Assembly (NCBI GenBank): GCA_045589955.1
Contig: JAZNQD010000002.1
Location: 1 to 16,602, forward strand
Source of the DNA: CAJGCS01 sp045589955
GTDB lineage: Bacteria; Bacillota_I; Bacilli_A; ML615J-28; CAG-313
Direction: 5' to 3'
DNA: 16,602 nt
Part shown: in pieces, positions 6,981-13,873 of the stretch
How positions within the stretch are numbered: the stretch's first letter is position 1
How the letters are laid out: the number at the start of each line of letters is the position of its first letter
Notes under the pieces: generated by a model
The model's input: only the letters and a program-made list of their open reading frames with translations
What the model was told of the DNA's origin: nothing
The model's database searches: none
Program-made: the position numbers and the translations under genes

Positions 6981-8975
6981 TTATGCTCTATCTGGGTTAT
7001 TATTAAAAGCTGCTTGGTTTGGTTTTTCATTCCATAAGAAAACTCCATTATTAAACATTGTATTAATTTCGTTTATGGTTCTCTGTGGAAATTTTGGATG
7101 TGTAAACATTGCTCCTTCAGTCTGAATATAATTGACTCTCTGTTTTACAAATATATTATTCCATGTCAATTCGTTATATTGTCCTGAATATCCGTAACGT
7201 TTAAAATAGTTCTTTAATCTGGTTCTATCTTTTGCTGTGGTATTTAAAACATATACACCAAAACTATTTTCCTGAAAAGTTGCACTGTTTAAATCTGGTA
7301 CAAAGTTTATATAAGGTGCTTTAAAATTAGCTTGAGCTAATGCTGCGTTATTCTGCTGTCTTTCTTGTTCAAGTGCTTCTTCTGTAAAGTGTCTCGCCTG
7401 TACTTCTCTTATGAACATTGTTGTATCTTTTGCTGTGTCTAGTCCTTCTCTTGCTATATTTGCAACTGCTGAAACACTTTCTTTACCACCACTTAATAAG
7501 TTAGTAGTACTTACTCCACTTGCTGCTATATTAGCTCCCTGCTCTGCTAAATTAATAGCGTGATTTGCTTCTGTAAAACCAAATTCAATATTTTTATTCA
7601 TATTGTTATAATCATTCAAAGCTTTTGCTCTTGCGTTGCTCTGCTGTGCAAAACTGTTATTAATTTGGTTCCACATACTGCCAGAAGCCCCTTCCATTGT
7701 AATTGTTTGTTTTACCCATGGTATGCCCTGCACTGTCTGATCATATTCGTAAAAATGGTTCTTTATTCCCTTAAATCTTGCTATTGGTGAACCGCCTGGT
7801 GTTAATACTGCCCATGTGTTTATACTGTCATCTGTTAAATCATAAAAAGGCTGTACGTTCATTTGTCCTGACGCTGTACTAAATAAAACTTCCTGTCCGT
7901 ATAAATAATCAGCTTTTCTTGGATAGCTTCCTATATCTTTTTGTACTGGTGAAGTATCATTATAACAAGCATTAGTTATTGATGTTATTTGTCCGCTTGG
8001 TGCCGAAATTGCTCCTACGTATTGGCTTGGGATTAAATAACAATCTAATATTTCAAGCTGTCCTGCAGAATATAAAAGCTCTTTATTATATTTTACAGTA
8101 TTTACCAAATCATCAAAAAGTCCGTATCCTGTTATTGTTTGTACGTGTGTGTCTTGTGTTCCGTCTGGTTTAATTATTACACAATTTATAGTAGTGGTAT
8201 TTTTAACAGTTGGGACTTTTGGAAATACCATTTCTTTTGGGTCTGTACTTCCTGAAGGGGTTATGCTTGCTAATATACCTTCCATTAAATCGGCATTATT
8301 AGGATCATAATAAATAAGATTAATAGGCGAAGATATAATCTGATAAGGATTTCCCTGTCCTACACTTCCTCTTACATATCCGCTTCCCTTAACTTCAAGA
8401 TCATCAATTAATCCTATGTTTTCTGAAGCGATGTTATAACCTGCAGCATCTTCTGCATCTGTTATAGGTCCTCTGATTTTAAAACCGCTCTCTATTTCTA
8501 ATTCATCACTTCCGCCACTTGATAACCATTTATCTATTAATAAAAATACTCTTGTCACATTTCTTCCTAATGGTTTCATACCTATAACGAAATAATAAGC
8601 ACTTCTACAATTTAAAGCCCATGGCTGCAACATATTAGAATTAATATCTATATAATCCCCATCTCCTGGATATCCTGTCCTAGTTAGTCTTATATAATCG
8701 ATTTCTTCTAATCCATAAAATGGACCGCCTGGGCCGTGTGTTCCTGTACTTCCTGCTCCGTTTATCTGTGTCCCTTTAACGTCTTTTACGCTGCCCTGCA
8801 AATCAATATAATCTATTTCTTCGAAAGTATCTCTTTTTACTACTACACCATCAATAGATATAAAGTTTCCTGACTGTGTAAAATATGCGGTATTTAAAAC
8901 TGATCTATTAGCTGGTCTATTCAATGTATTAAATCCTGTATGTTTCCAACCTGTCACATTATAATAATTTGCCAT
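6981..8975 (-). CDS. Tail tube/knob protein (phi29 gp9-like)
   Basis: I start this at the ATG at 8975, whose A is the last base of the endolysin TAA (TAATG), with GGGGTGGA upstream; a GTG nine bases earlier is possible. The product is 664 residues (phi29 gp9: 599). The N-terminal part has the gp9-type strip AYYFVIGMKPLGRNVTRVFL followed by IDKW (about residues 122-150). An Ala/Asn-rich amphipathic helical region at about 440-550 corresponds in position to the membrane-active loops of gp9, and the C-terminal region carries YFKRYGYSG (about 590-598), a motif I associate with gp9-like proteins. Expected role: distal tail tube that opens the membrane for DNA entry. Confidence 0.82.
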   Translation of the reverse strand: MANYYNVTGWKHTGFNTLNRPANRSVLNTAYFTQSGNFISIDGVVVKRDTFEEIDYIDLQGSVKDVKGTQINGAGSTGTHGPGGPFYGLEEIDYIRLTRTGYPGDGDYIDINSNMLQPWALNCRSAYYFVIGMKPLGRNVTRVFLLIDKWLSSGGSDELEIESGFKIRGPITDAEDAAGYNIASENIGLIDDLEVKGSGYVRGSVGQGNPYQIISSPINLIYYDPNNADLMEGILASITPSGSTDPKEMVFPKVPTVKNTTTINCVIIKPDGTQDTHVQTITGYGLFDDLVNTVKYNKELLYSAGQLEILDCYLIPSQYVGAISAPSGQITSITNACYNDTSPVQKDIGSYPRKADYLYGQEVLFSTASGQMNVQPFYDLTDDSINTWAVLTPGGSPIARFKGIKNHFYEYDQTVQGIPWVKQTITMEGASGSMWNQINNSFAQQSNARAKALNDYNNMNKNIEFGFTEANHAINLAEQGANIAASGVSTTNLLSGGKESVSAVANIAREGLDTAKDTTMFIREVQARHFTEEALEQERQQNNAALAQANFKAPYINFVPDLNSATFQENSFGVYVLNTTAKDRTRLKNYFKRYGYSGQYNELTWNNIFVKQRVNYIQTEGAMFTHPKFPQRTINEINTMFNNGVFLWNEKPNQAAFNNNPDRA

Positions 8976-9598
8976 TAAATCCACCCCCTATCATCTGTAG
9001 GATTCACTCTTAAAATATAATTTATATAACCTTCATTATCAAAACAATAATTATGACCGTTTATAGTTTTAAAAATACCTTTGATATAAGCCCCGTTTTC
9101 TTTGTATCTCCATCCGTTATTATCTTTTTCCCAACCATCTTTATTATCTGTTAAATCATAATTAATATTAGGATCATAAAGCAAAGTATTTAATCCCGCT
9201 TCTTTTCTATATCTTGTATCCTGATAATCATAAGCCTGTGATCTCATTTCTATTACGTGCCCGTCATAATCCTTTATAATAGCAACGTGCCCCTGCTTCC
9301 ACGCAATCATACCTGGCTTAGGGCTTCCGTTCCATACTTTGTACTTTTCTCTTATAGCATAGCTTCCTATATCAGAAATGCCATAAGCAGCGCATACTAA
9401 GCCTGAACAATCACATACTCTTGTTGTCCCGTTTATATCCTTTAACGCCGTATTGTAATAAGTATCTGTCCACACGTTAGGATTTTCTTTTTTAAGTCTG
9501 TTTGCTAAACTGACTGATGCGATCTCTCTTTTTCCACCGTACCAGTATTTATAATTTTTAAAGCTTTCTGCTTTCTTAACAATGTCTAAACCTGTCAT
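8975..9598 (-). CDS. NlpC/P60-type peptidoglycan hydrolase (endolysin) with wall-binding repeats
   Basis: The 207-residue enzyme should cut peptide bonds in peptidoglycan. The N-terminal catalytic domain has CDCSGLV with C64 as nucleophile and QGHVAII with H104 as the catalytic base. The C-terminal part (about 155-192) looks like a choline-binding/cell-wall-binding repeat unit (GWEKDNNGWRYKENG, then IKGIFKTINGHNYCF). There is no signal peptide, so holin-dependent release fits. AAGGAG lies eight bases before the ATG. It is the first late gene and touches the tail gene, so it could instead or also be a virion-borne hydrolase serving the entry role of phi29 gp13; no other wall hydrolase is visible in the window. 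Confidence 0.9.
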   Translation of the reverse strand: MTGLDIVKKAESFKNYKYWYGGKREIASVSLANRLKKENPNVWTDTYYNTALKDINGTTRVCDCSGLVCAAYGISDIGSYAIREKYKVWNGSPKPGMIAWKQGHVAIIKDYDGHVIEMRSQAYDYQDTRYRKEAGLNTLLYDPNINYDLTDNKDGWEKDNNGWRYKENGAYIKGIFKTINGHNYCFDNEGYINYILRVNPTDDRGWI

Positions 9599-9619
9599 AA
9601 TGAAGCTCCTTCCTATAAT

Positions 9620-9729
9620 AAAAAAAATAGGGGACTACACGGCGCAACTTAAAGCCAGCGACGGGGGCAACTAGCCCGCTTCCGTATACTCTCTCCACTG
9701 GCGATGCTCCAGAATAGCTCTCCCCTACT
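9620..9729 (-). ncRNA. Structured ~110-nt RNA before the late operon (candidate pRNA or attenuator)
   Basis: This GC-rich island sits in AT-rich DNA. Minus-strand transcription should start near 9729. The 5' UAGGGGA (9727-9721) pairs perfectly with UCCCCUA (9634-9628), followed at once by U8 (9627-9620). Inside, GCCAGUG (9702-9696) pairs with CGCUGGC (9660-9654) with one G-U. A hairpin pairs ACGG/CCGU (9685-9682, 9664-9661) and GGGC/GCCC (9677-9674, 9668-9665) around loop UAGUU with an AAGC bulge. Paired ends plus internal bulged hairpins recall phi29 pRNA, required by gp16-type motors. It could instead be a riboswitch-like attenuator for the late genes, whose first start codon is 22 bases after the U-run. 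I recognise no known ribozyme or riboswitch. Confidence 0.7.
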
Positions 9730-9735
9730 AAAATT

Positions 9736-9764
9736 ATTATATAATAAAAAATTTAAAAAAACAA
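9736..9764 (-). promoter_or_regulatory. Promoter for structured RNA and late operon
   Basis: On the minus strand TTGTTT (9764-9759), a 17-base spacer, then a perfect TATAAT (9741-9736). The predicted start falls within about two bases of the first paired base of the RNA at 9727. The weak -35 would fit a promoter helped by an activator, as for the phi29 late promoter. Confidence 0.65.
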
Positions 9765-9906
9765 CTTTTTTATTAAAAAAATGTCTTTTTTTTTACAAAA
9801 ATATAAATTATAATAAATTTATTACAGGATTATTACAGCGTTAATAAAACCTTAAGATTTAAAAGGGCATTTTTAGTGATTTTTGAATATTATTTTAAAA
9901 AAATAC

Positions 9907-9935
9907 AAACATAATTAATATGTAAGGTTAAAGAA
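9907..9935 (+). repeat. Inverted repeat, inner copy (partner at 1-29)
   Basis: AAACATAATTAATATGTAAG and the next nine bases are the exact reverse complement of window bases 1-29. Less conserved similarity extends back to about 9876. It ends about 50 bases before the first early gene. Confidence 0.85.
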
Positions 9936-9941
9936 CCTTAT
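9924..9941. promoter_or_regulatory. Palindrome upstream of early operon (putative operator)
   Basis: TAAGGTT and AACCTTA form a perfect 7-bp inverted repeat around AAAG, straddling the end of the 29-bp repeat. The left half is shared with the copy at the window start; the right half would lie outside the window there. A regulator-binding site for the early operon is plausible. Confidence 0.55.
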
Positions 9942-9986
9942 AAAACAACTTAATAAAAATTTTTATATAAAGGAGATAATAAAGTT

Positions 9987-10349
9987 ATGTTTAAGATTAA
10001 AGTTTTTGAAGAAGTGAATTTAGAAGAAAAAGAAAATAAAGTTAAAGAGTTAATTAATCAATTAGAAGATGACATTTTTAATATGCAAGTATATATTGAA
10101 GATGCTATTGAATTTTCTGATGATGATAATGTTACTGCTTATAAGTTATTAGATTATTTGACAGATTATCAAGCAGCACTTTCATCATATATAATAGCAA
10201 TTAAAGAAAAAGATGAATATGATAAAGATTATTATTTTGAAGGTATTTGCAAACTTTCAAGAGATATAGTTAAATTAATAATAAATGATTTATCTTTCGA
10301 AAATGAAACGACAGATGAAATTTTAAAAGTAATTAGAGAGGAGATTTAA
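9987..10349 (+). CDS. Small acidic early protein, unknown function
   Basis: This 120-residue, strongly acidic, helical protein is the first early gene, with AAAGGAG ten bases before its ATG. I do not recognise a family. Its C-terminal 30 residues resemble those of the protein at 13874-14221: LIINDLSFENETTDEI against MILNTIPFESDVTNEI, both ending with IR near the terminus. Both therefore look like diverged copies, each the first gene of an early operon. phi29 has small early DNA-binding and regulatory proteins in similar positions, but no motif here identifies one. It is followed after four bases by the terminal-protein candidate, so the two are co-translated. Confidence 0.8.
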   Translation: MFKIKVFEEVNLEEKENKVKELINQLEDDIFNMQVYIEDAIEFSDDDNVTAYKLLDYLTDYQAALSSYIIAIKEKDEYDKDYYFEGICKLSRDIVKLIINDLSFENETTDEILKVIREEI

Positions 10350-10353
10350 AATT

Positions 10354-11322
10354 ATGAAAAGTCAAAGTGACAAATTATTAGATCAGATATACCGCTATCT
10401 GAGAGAACTTGAAAGCGGTAAAGTAACAGGATTAAAAGGACACGGTGGCGGAAGTCATAGAAGCGGAAGCCACCACAGGGGCGGAAATTTTAAAGGGAAC
10501 CCAAATAAAAAAGGTAAAAAAACAACCCCTACTAATGAAATAAAAAGGGGAGCACAGAGAGTAAAAAAATATCGTAAACTTTCTGGAAAAAAGAGACTTG
10601 ATAAAGAGACAAAAGAAGCTTTAATACACTTTACAGCGAAACAAGTATATAAAGCAAATACTACTGAAAATATAGAAAAGGTAGTAGAAAAAAGATTTAC
10701 TTTATTTAATAAAAGATATACCGTTGATAAAAGTGAAACGGAAATAAAATATGCTTTAAAATATTTAACACCTGCACAAGCTGCTAAATATTTAGATGCT
10801 ACACCACTTCCACCTGACGAATGGGAAGAACACTATTTTACAGAGTTAATACCTCCTAAAGTTGACTGGTATGATTTCCCATCCTTTATGAGACAATGGA
10901 GTAGAAAAAATGGGTCATTTCTTTATAATAATCAAGGGATTGTATTTGATGAAGGAAATAATAACATTTGGGAAGACCTTTTAATATCTGGCGGCGATGG
11001 TTATGATCATACACTTTATGAATGGTTTACTATTATGACCCCAAGAAAAAGAAGTGGGTGGTTATTTGATCCTGCTGGTTTTAATGATATCTTCTGGGTT
11101 AAACAAGAAGAATGGGAAAAAGTGCAAGCGTTAGGCGTTACAGATGACGCTTATCTTGATCCTAATTTTTATGATAATAGAAAATATTATACAAGAAAGC
11201 CAGAAGTTAAAGCGTCAAAGTCAAATAAAAACAACGAATATTTAACAGAAGCTAATAGAGTAAGAGACGCAAAAATATCCCCCGAAGATACTGTTTATGA
11301 TAGTGATGAATGGGATTATTAA
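10354..11322 (+). CDS. Candidate terminal protein (protein primer)
   Basis: The 322-residue protein has a basic N-terminal third with a Gly/His/Ser-rich linker (residues 26-46, HGGGSHRSGSHHRGG) followed by Lys/Arg-rich helices (64-85). The middle is aromatic and the tail is acidic, ending DSDEWDY. It lies directly upstream of the polymerase gene in the same early operon, the place of the terminal protein gene in phi29-like phages, and a basic N-terminal DNA-binding part fits that role. phi29 terminal protein (266) primes from a Ser in its C-terminal domain; I cannot point to the priming residue here. There is no direct sequence match, so this rests on context. GAGGAG precedes the ATG. Confidence 0.45.
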   Translation: MKSQSDKLLDQIYRYLRELESGKVTGLKGHGGGSHRSGSHHRGGNFKGNPNKKGKKTTPTNEIKRGAQRVKKYRKLSGKKRLDKETKEALIHFTAKQVYKANTTENIEKVVEKRFTLFNKRYTVDKSETEIKYALKYLTPAQAAKYLDATPLPPDEWEEHYFTELIPPKVDWYDFPSFMRQWSRKNGSFLYNNQGIVFDEGNNNIWEDLLISGGDGYDHTLYEWFTIMTPRKRSGWLFDPAGFNDIFWVKQEEWEKVQALGVTDDAYLDPNFYDNRKYYTRKPEVKASKSNKNNEYLTEANRVRDAKISPEDTVYDSDEWDY

Positions 11323-11345
11323 AATAAATTAAAGGAGATAATATT

Positions 11346-13604
11346 ATGGGAGAACTTAATTTTTTTGGGATAACTGATGAAGAGTTTTTAGCTAAAACTA
11401 CTAAAATAATAACTGGAATGGCTGGAAGCGCTAAAAGCTCTAACAGTATAAAAATCTTTCAAAAATATAACTTGTTAGATGATACATTAATATGTACATC
11501 ATGCAATTTATTAAAGCGTTATGCAGAAGCACGATACGGAGTTAAATGTGAAACAATAGCAAGTGCTGTTTGTAAAACAATAAATGGTATTTTTTATTGT
11601 GAAGAGAAAGAACCTGAAGTAAATAATATAATACTTGATGAAATCTTATTAACTGATATTCGAGTTATAAAATGGGTTGAAAATCATACAGGTAAGTATA
11701 ATATAATAATACTTACAGATGAATGTCAAATGCTCTCCCCTCATACAGGGGAGAGAATGCTTCAAGAATTTAAGAAATTAAAAAAGAAGCCTGGAGTAAA
11801 AAATATTAATCTAAAAAAGAGTTACAGACCAAGGACAAAAGAAACTGAAAAATATTATGAAAAATGTTATAATTCAGTTTTAAATAATACTTCACTATTT
11901 TATGAAGCTAAAACACAAATGAAAGTAATTCCATTTTCACAAATGGAATTCAACCATAATAATATATATATTTGTCATACTAATGAGATTGAGAAATATA
12001 TATATCATGTATATAATGTAGCAGATGATTATACAGCAGACCTTATACCAAAAGGGACTATCGCAAGAAAGCCCCCTAAGGATTTAAGCAAGTATCCTAT
12101 TATGTGCCAGATTGACGCAAACGGAAAACAAATAGGATATTTACAGCCAATTAATATAGGATCAGCAACAAGATATCAGGGAAGCGAAGTAAAAGATAAT
12201 CAAACACTTTATTTTATTTGTGAAAGCTTTTCACGAGTTGAAGCTCGTGAATGGTATACAGTAGTCACTCGATGCTATGATATAAGAAGTATTGTTATAG
12301 TAATAGTTGATTTACCAAAGAAACAGCCTCTGACAGTTTACAATCATAAACCTGTTAAACCTACAAGAATGTTTAACCTACCAGATGTAAAACTGTTAGA
12401 TGGTAGAAAACTTTCAGAAGCAAAAGTGGAAGATGATAAAATAAAATTATCTCCTGAAGATATTGATTTATTGGCAAAGTATGCAGCCGATACAAAAGAT
12501 ATTCATTATGATAAAAATAAATTCTTTTTTAACGGAAATTTAGTATGCGTTGAAGAAGTTGAAACAGAAGATGAAAAACAAGAAGTAGAGCAAGAGAAAA
12601 AAACAAAGAAAAGTAAATGTTCAATGTTTTCTATGTTAGAAAAGGAGCCTGATTTTTCATTCGATTATATGGATGATTTTTATCGTTCATATGAGAAAGC
12701 ACAAGAGGATAGACCTGCAGGCGTTGTTGAAACTGATTTAATCAGAAGTGCAATGCTTACAAATATTAGTAATGATATGTTTTTGTCAGGTACAAAAAAG
12801 GAAAGAGACAAAAGAAAATATAAATATGGATTAGATTTAAGGGCTAGTTATCCTTCTATTCTCAATTTTGAGAAATTACCGACTAGCCGAAATTTCTTTC
12901 CACGCCCTCAAGAAATGAAAGGAGATTATGCAGGAAAAATCAGTATACCAGAAAAAGAAGATCGTATTGATTGGTTCTGTTTCTTTGGTTCAAAAATACT
13001 CCCTTGGGGTTCAGTAGTAACAGGGGAATTAGCCAGATACATACAAGAAGGCGATAAATACGGAATTGAAAGCTGTGTTTATATAGGTTCATCAGAAGCA
13101 AAAAGGGGTTCTGATATGGGCCGCAGACTTTACGATATGGCAACAGATTGTGAAGAAACAAACGAGGAAAGAAAAGAGTGTCATTATGGATTTGCAGAAA
13201 AACCATATTTGGACAGGATAATAACTAATGACATGGAAGAAGCTGCAGAAGCTTATACTATTAATCACGAAAATAATCATCAGCTTTTAATAATTGCTAT
13301 TAAGTCCTGGCAGACATTAGCAATCTTAAAAATTAAACAGATGATTTATAATAATTTTGATGATGGTTTAGCAGTAGCAGATGGGTTATATTTCGATTTC
13401 GATGGAGATATAAAACAGTTAGGAGACCTTATCTCAGCAATGCTTCCAAATTATAATTTTAGAATTTTCCTTAATTCTGAGGAAGATAAAAATGCTAATA
13501 TCTTATATCAGAATTATGAAGATTTAAAAACCAGAGAAGAAAAAAGAAAAGAATACTTAAAGGAATACAGGAAAAAGAAAAAAGCAGAGGGCGTATCTTT
13601 ATAA
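11346..13604 (+). CDS. SF1 helicase fused to compact family B DNA polymerase
   Basis: A single 752-codon frame. Residues about 18-325 are an SF1 (Pif1/RecD-like) helicase: motif I GMAGSAKSS (24-32, K30), motif II LTDECQ (D125/E126), SYRPR (159-163), motif V ATRYQGSEV (274-282), motif VI WYTVVTRC (303-310). A charged linker (about 395-425) leads to a polymerase palm: motif A GLDLRASYPS (495-504, D497), a YGF resembling motif B, then AIKSWQTLAILKI and VADGLYFD (motif C, D679), matching phi29 ITAWARYTTI and YCDTDS. No DxE exonuclease is seen, and the region after motif C is short (about 70 residues). Expected role: genome replication primed by the neighbouring terminal protein, with built-in unwinding. 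AAAGGAG precedes the ATG; the stop codon lies in a terminator hairpin. Confidence 0.85.
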   Translation: MGELNFFGITDEEFLAKTTKIITGMAGSAKSSNSIKIFQKYNLLDDTLICTSCNLLKRYAEARYGVKCETIASAVCKTINGIFYCEEKEPEVNNIILDEILLTDIRVIKWVENHTGKYNIIILTDECQMLSPHTGERMLQEFKKLKKKPGVKNINLKKSYRPRTKETEKYYEKCYNSVLNNTSLFYEAKTQMKVIPFSQMEFNHNNIYICHTNEIEKYIYHVYNVADDYTADLIPKGTIARKPPKDLSKYPIMCQIDANGKQIGYLQPINIGSATRYQGSEVKDNQTLYFICESFSRVEAREWYTVVTRCYDIRSIVIVIVDLPKKQPLTVYNHKPVKPTRMFNLPDVKLLDGRKLSEAKVEDDKIKLSPEDIDLLAKYAADTKDIHYDKNKFFFNGNLVCVEEVETEDEKQEVEQEKKTKKSKCSMFSMLEKEPDFSFDYMDDFYRSYEKAQEDRPAGVVETDLIRSAMLTNISNDMFLSGTKKERDKRKYKYGLDLRASYPSILNFEKLPTSRNFFPRPQEMKGDYAGKISIPEKEDRIDWFCFFGSKILPWGSVVTGELARYIQEGDKYGIESCVYIGSSEAKRGSDMGRRLYDMATDCEETNEERKECHYGFAEKPYLDRIITNDMEEAAEAYTINHENNHQLLIIAIKSWQTLAILKIKQMIYNNFDDGLAVADGLYFDFDGDIKQLGDLISAMLPNYNFRIFLNSEEDKNANILYQNYEDLKTREEKRKEYLKEYRKKKKAEGVSL

Positions 13605-13618
13605 GATACGCCTTTTTT
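13590..13618 (+). terminator. Intrinsic terminator of first early operon
   Basis: GGCGTATCTT (13590-13599) and AAGATACGCC (13603-13612) form a perfect 10-bp stem with a 3-nt loop, followed by TTTTTT. The polymerase stop codon TAA (13602-13604) is inside the hairpin. Confidence 0.92.
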
Positions 13619-13657
13619 AGTTTATAAATTCTTAATAATTTCGTAAGGAAAAGTATA

Positions 13658-13686
13658 TTGAATTATGGAAGCTTATTATATATAAT
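13658..13686 (+). promoter_or_regulatory. Promoter of second early operon
   Basis: TTGAAT (13658-13663), exactly 17 bases, then a perfect TATAAT (13681-13686). The predicted start is about 13693, at the first base of a 12-bp inverted repeat. This is the best consensus promoter in the window. Confidence 0.8.
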
Positions 13687-13691
13687 AAAGA

Positions 13692-13857
13692 CATAAGATA
13701 AAGAAAAGATAACTTTATCTTATGCATAATTTATCTCCTATTATATTTCTTTTATACATTCCCCACTTCGGTGGGGGTTGAACATTGAAAACTAAATATT
13801 TTACAAATGACAGCAGAGCCTCGACTGCTTAAAATTTCGGGGCAAATATTTTTTTTT
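13692..13857 (+). ncRNA. Structured leader RNA with hairpins and H-type pseudoknot
   Basis: The gene-free stretch 13605-13873 holds this element. CATAAGATAAAG (13692-13703) pairs perfectly with CTTTATCTTATG (13713-13724). CCCCAC-TTCG-GTGGGG (13761-13776) is a stable UUCG tetraloop hairpin. AGCAG/CTGCT (13812-13816, 13825-13829) encloses GCCTCGA (13818-13824), which can pair with TCGGGGC (13837-13843, one G-U) as an H-type pseudoknot. T9 (13849-13857) follows after a few bases. It may be a separate ~165-nt RNA that ends at the T-run, or a 5' leader controlling the next gene, whose own ribosome-binding site is weak. I recognise no known riboswitch class. Confidence 0.55.
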
Positions 13858-13873
13858 GAAAAGAATTAAGATT

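Larger units (their letters stand above)
9742..9986. other. Divergent control region between late and early modules
   Basis: This intergenic stretch is AT-rich and has no ORF on either strand. It holds the late promoter at its left edge and the inverted repeat (9907-9935) and palindrome (9924-9941) at its right edge. I find no clean -35/-10 pair with normal spacing for the early operon: CATAAT at 9910-9915 is a fair -10, but TTGAAT at 9884-9889 is 20 bases away. Its place between divergent modules matches the phi29 A2/A3 promoter region. Confidence 0.55.

Noticed and set aside
9620..9729. Self-cleaving ribozyme (hammerhead or HDV-like) in the central RNA
   Set aside because: No hammerhead core (CUGAUGA/GAAA) is present, and the end-pairing layout does not match the HDV nested pseudoknot.
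9763..9785. AACTTTTT and AAAATGTC resembling phi29 p4 activator half-sites
   Set aside because: The spacer is 7 bases rather than 15, the DNA is A/T-run rich, and no p4-like protein is recognised.
13777..13800. AACATTGAAAACTAAATA resembling rRNA spacer sequence
   Set aside because: It is a short, AT-rich similarity with no rRNA or tRNA nearby.
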